From Bacilli bacterium (GTDB lineage: Bacteria > Bacillota_I > Bacilli_A > RFN20 > CAG-826), in assembly GCA_017618495.1 (NCBI GenBank), contig JAFZUD010000020.1:1-30429 (forward strand): 30,429 bases of DNA. Reading direction: 5' to 3'. This document shows positions 30,421 through 30,429 of the stretch, one piece after another (positions within the stretch are counted from its first letter, which is position 1; each line of letters opens with the position of its first letter). The translations under genes were made by a program, and so were the position numbers. The notes under the pieces were generated by a model that was not told the DNA's origin, did not search any database, and was given only the letters and a program-made list of their open reading frames with translations.

Positions 30421-30429
30421 GCATTAAAA

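Noticed and set aside
1..30429. Mycoplasma-type genetic code (UGA as tryptophan).
   Set aside because: TGA ends the DUF1538 and P-type ATPase genes exactly at the start of the next gene, and no in-frame TGA is needed to complete a protein family.

Overview
The window looks like chromosomal DNA of a small-genome Bacillota, most likely a gut or rumen member of the class Bacilli near the Mollicutes/Erysipelotrichia (inference). The supporting signs are a CIRCE-controlled Hsp20, a cysteine-type L31, a DhaS-type TetR regulator, AGGAGG ribosome sites and mostly low-GC-Gram-positive protein families. UGA is a stop here: the ATPase/TetR and DUF1538/PII-like pairs are joined by ATGA overlaps in which TGA ends the upstream gene, so this is not the Mycoplasma code. 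I see no rRNA, tRNA, CRISPR array, insertion sequence or prophage. Gene density is high and most genes lie on the minus strand.

Layout by position. 1-2860: minus-strand operon rluA - DUF1538 membrane protein - PII-like protein (cut by the window edge), with a perfect dyad over its promoter. 2940-6421: a two-gene polyamine operon, an arginine decarboxylase/agmatine deiminase fusion followed by N-carbamoylputrescine amidase, which together cover arginine to putrescine. 6543-11295: sugar genes, UDP-galactopyranose mutase, a cytosolic GH3 glycosidase and a GT2 glycosyltransferase. 11369-14780 (plus): an M24 peptidase, then a two-gene radical SAM operon. 14869-15763: Hsp20 between two CIRCE operators, preceded by an unknown small gene with a hairpin over its ribosome site. 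15854-17900: a four-helix membrane protein and an unusual PIN-domain protein with duplicated modules. 17963-19475: ROK sugar kinase and nitroreductase. 19642-21755: DUF1275 membrane protein converging on an RlmD-type rRNA methyltransferase. 21814-23790: metG and rpmE. 23913-25000: metallo-hydrolase and membrane protein. 25001-25943: an orphan AbiEi-like regulator with a duplicated promoter element. 25989-30405: cation P-type ATPase and TetR regulator, then a heavily structured intergenic region and an M50-like membrane protein that has lost the first zinc histidine.

A recurring trait is that several promoter-proximal genes (rluA, the fusion, the first radical SAM gene, DUF1275, AbiEi-like, P-type ATPase) have a good -10 element only 6-11 bases before the start codon and no ribosome site, which points to leaderless or nearly leaderless mRNAs. 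Internal operon genes carry strong AGGAGG sites. The most notable items are the decarboxylase/deiminase fusion, the PIN repeat protein, the paired radical SAM enzymes, the structured region upstream of the M50-like gene and the orphan AbiEi-like gene.
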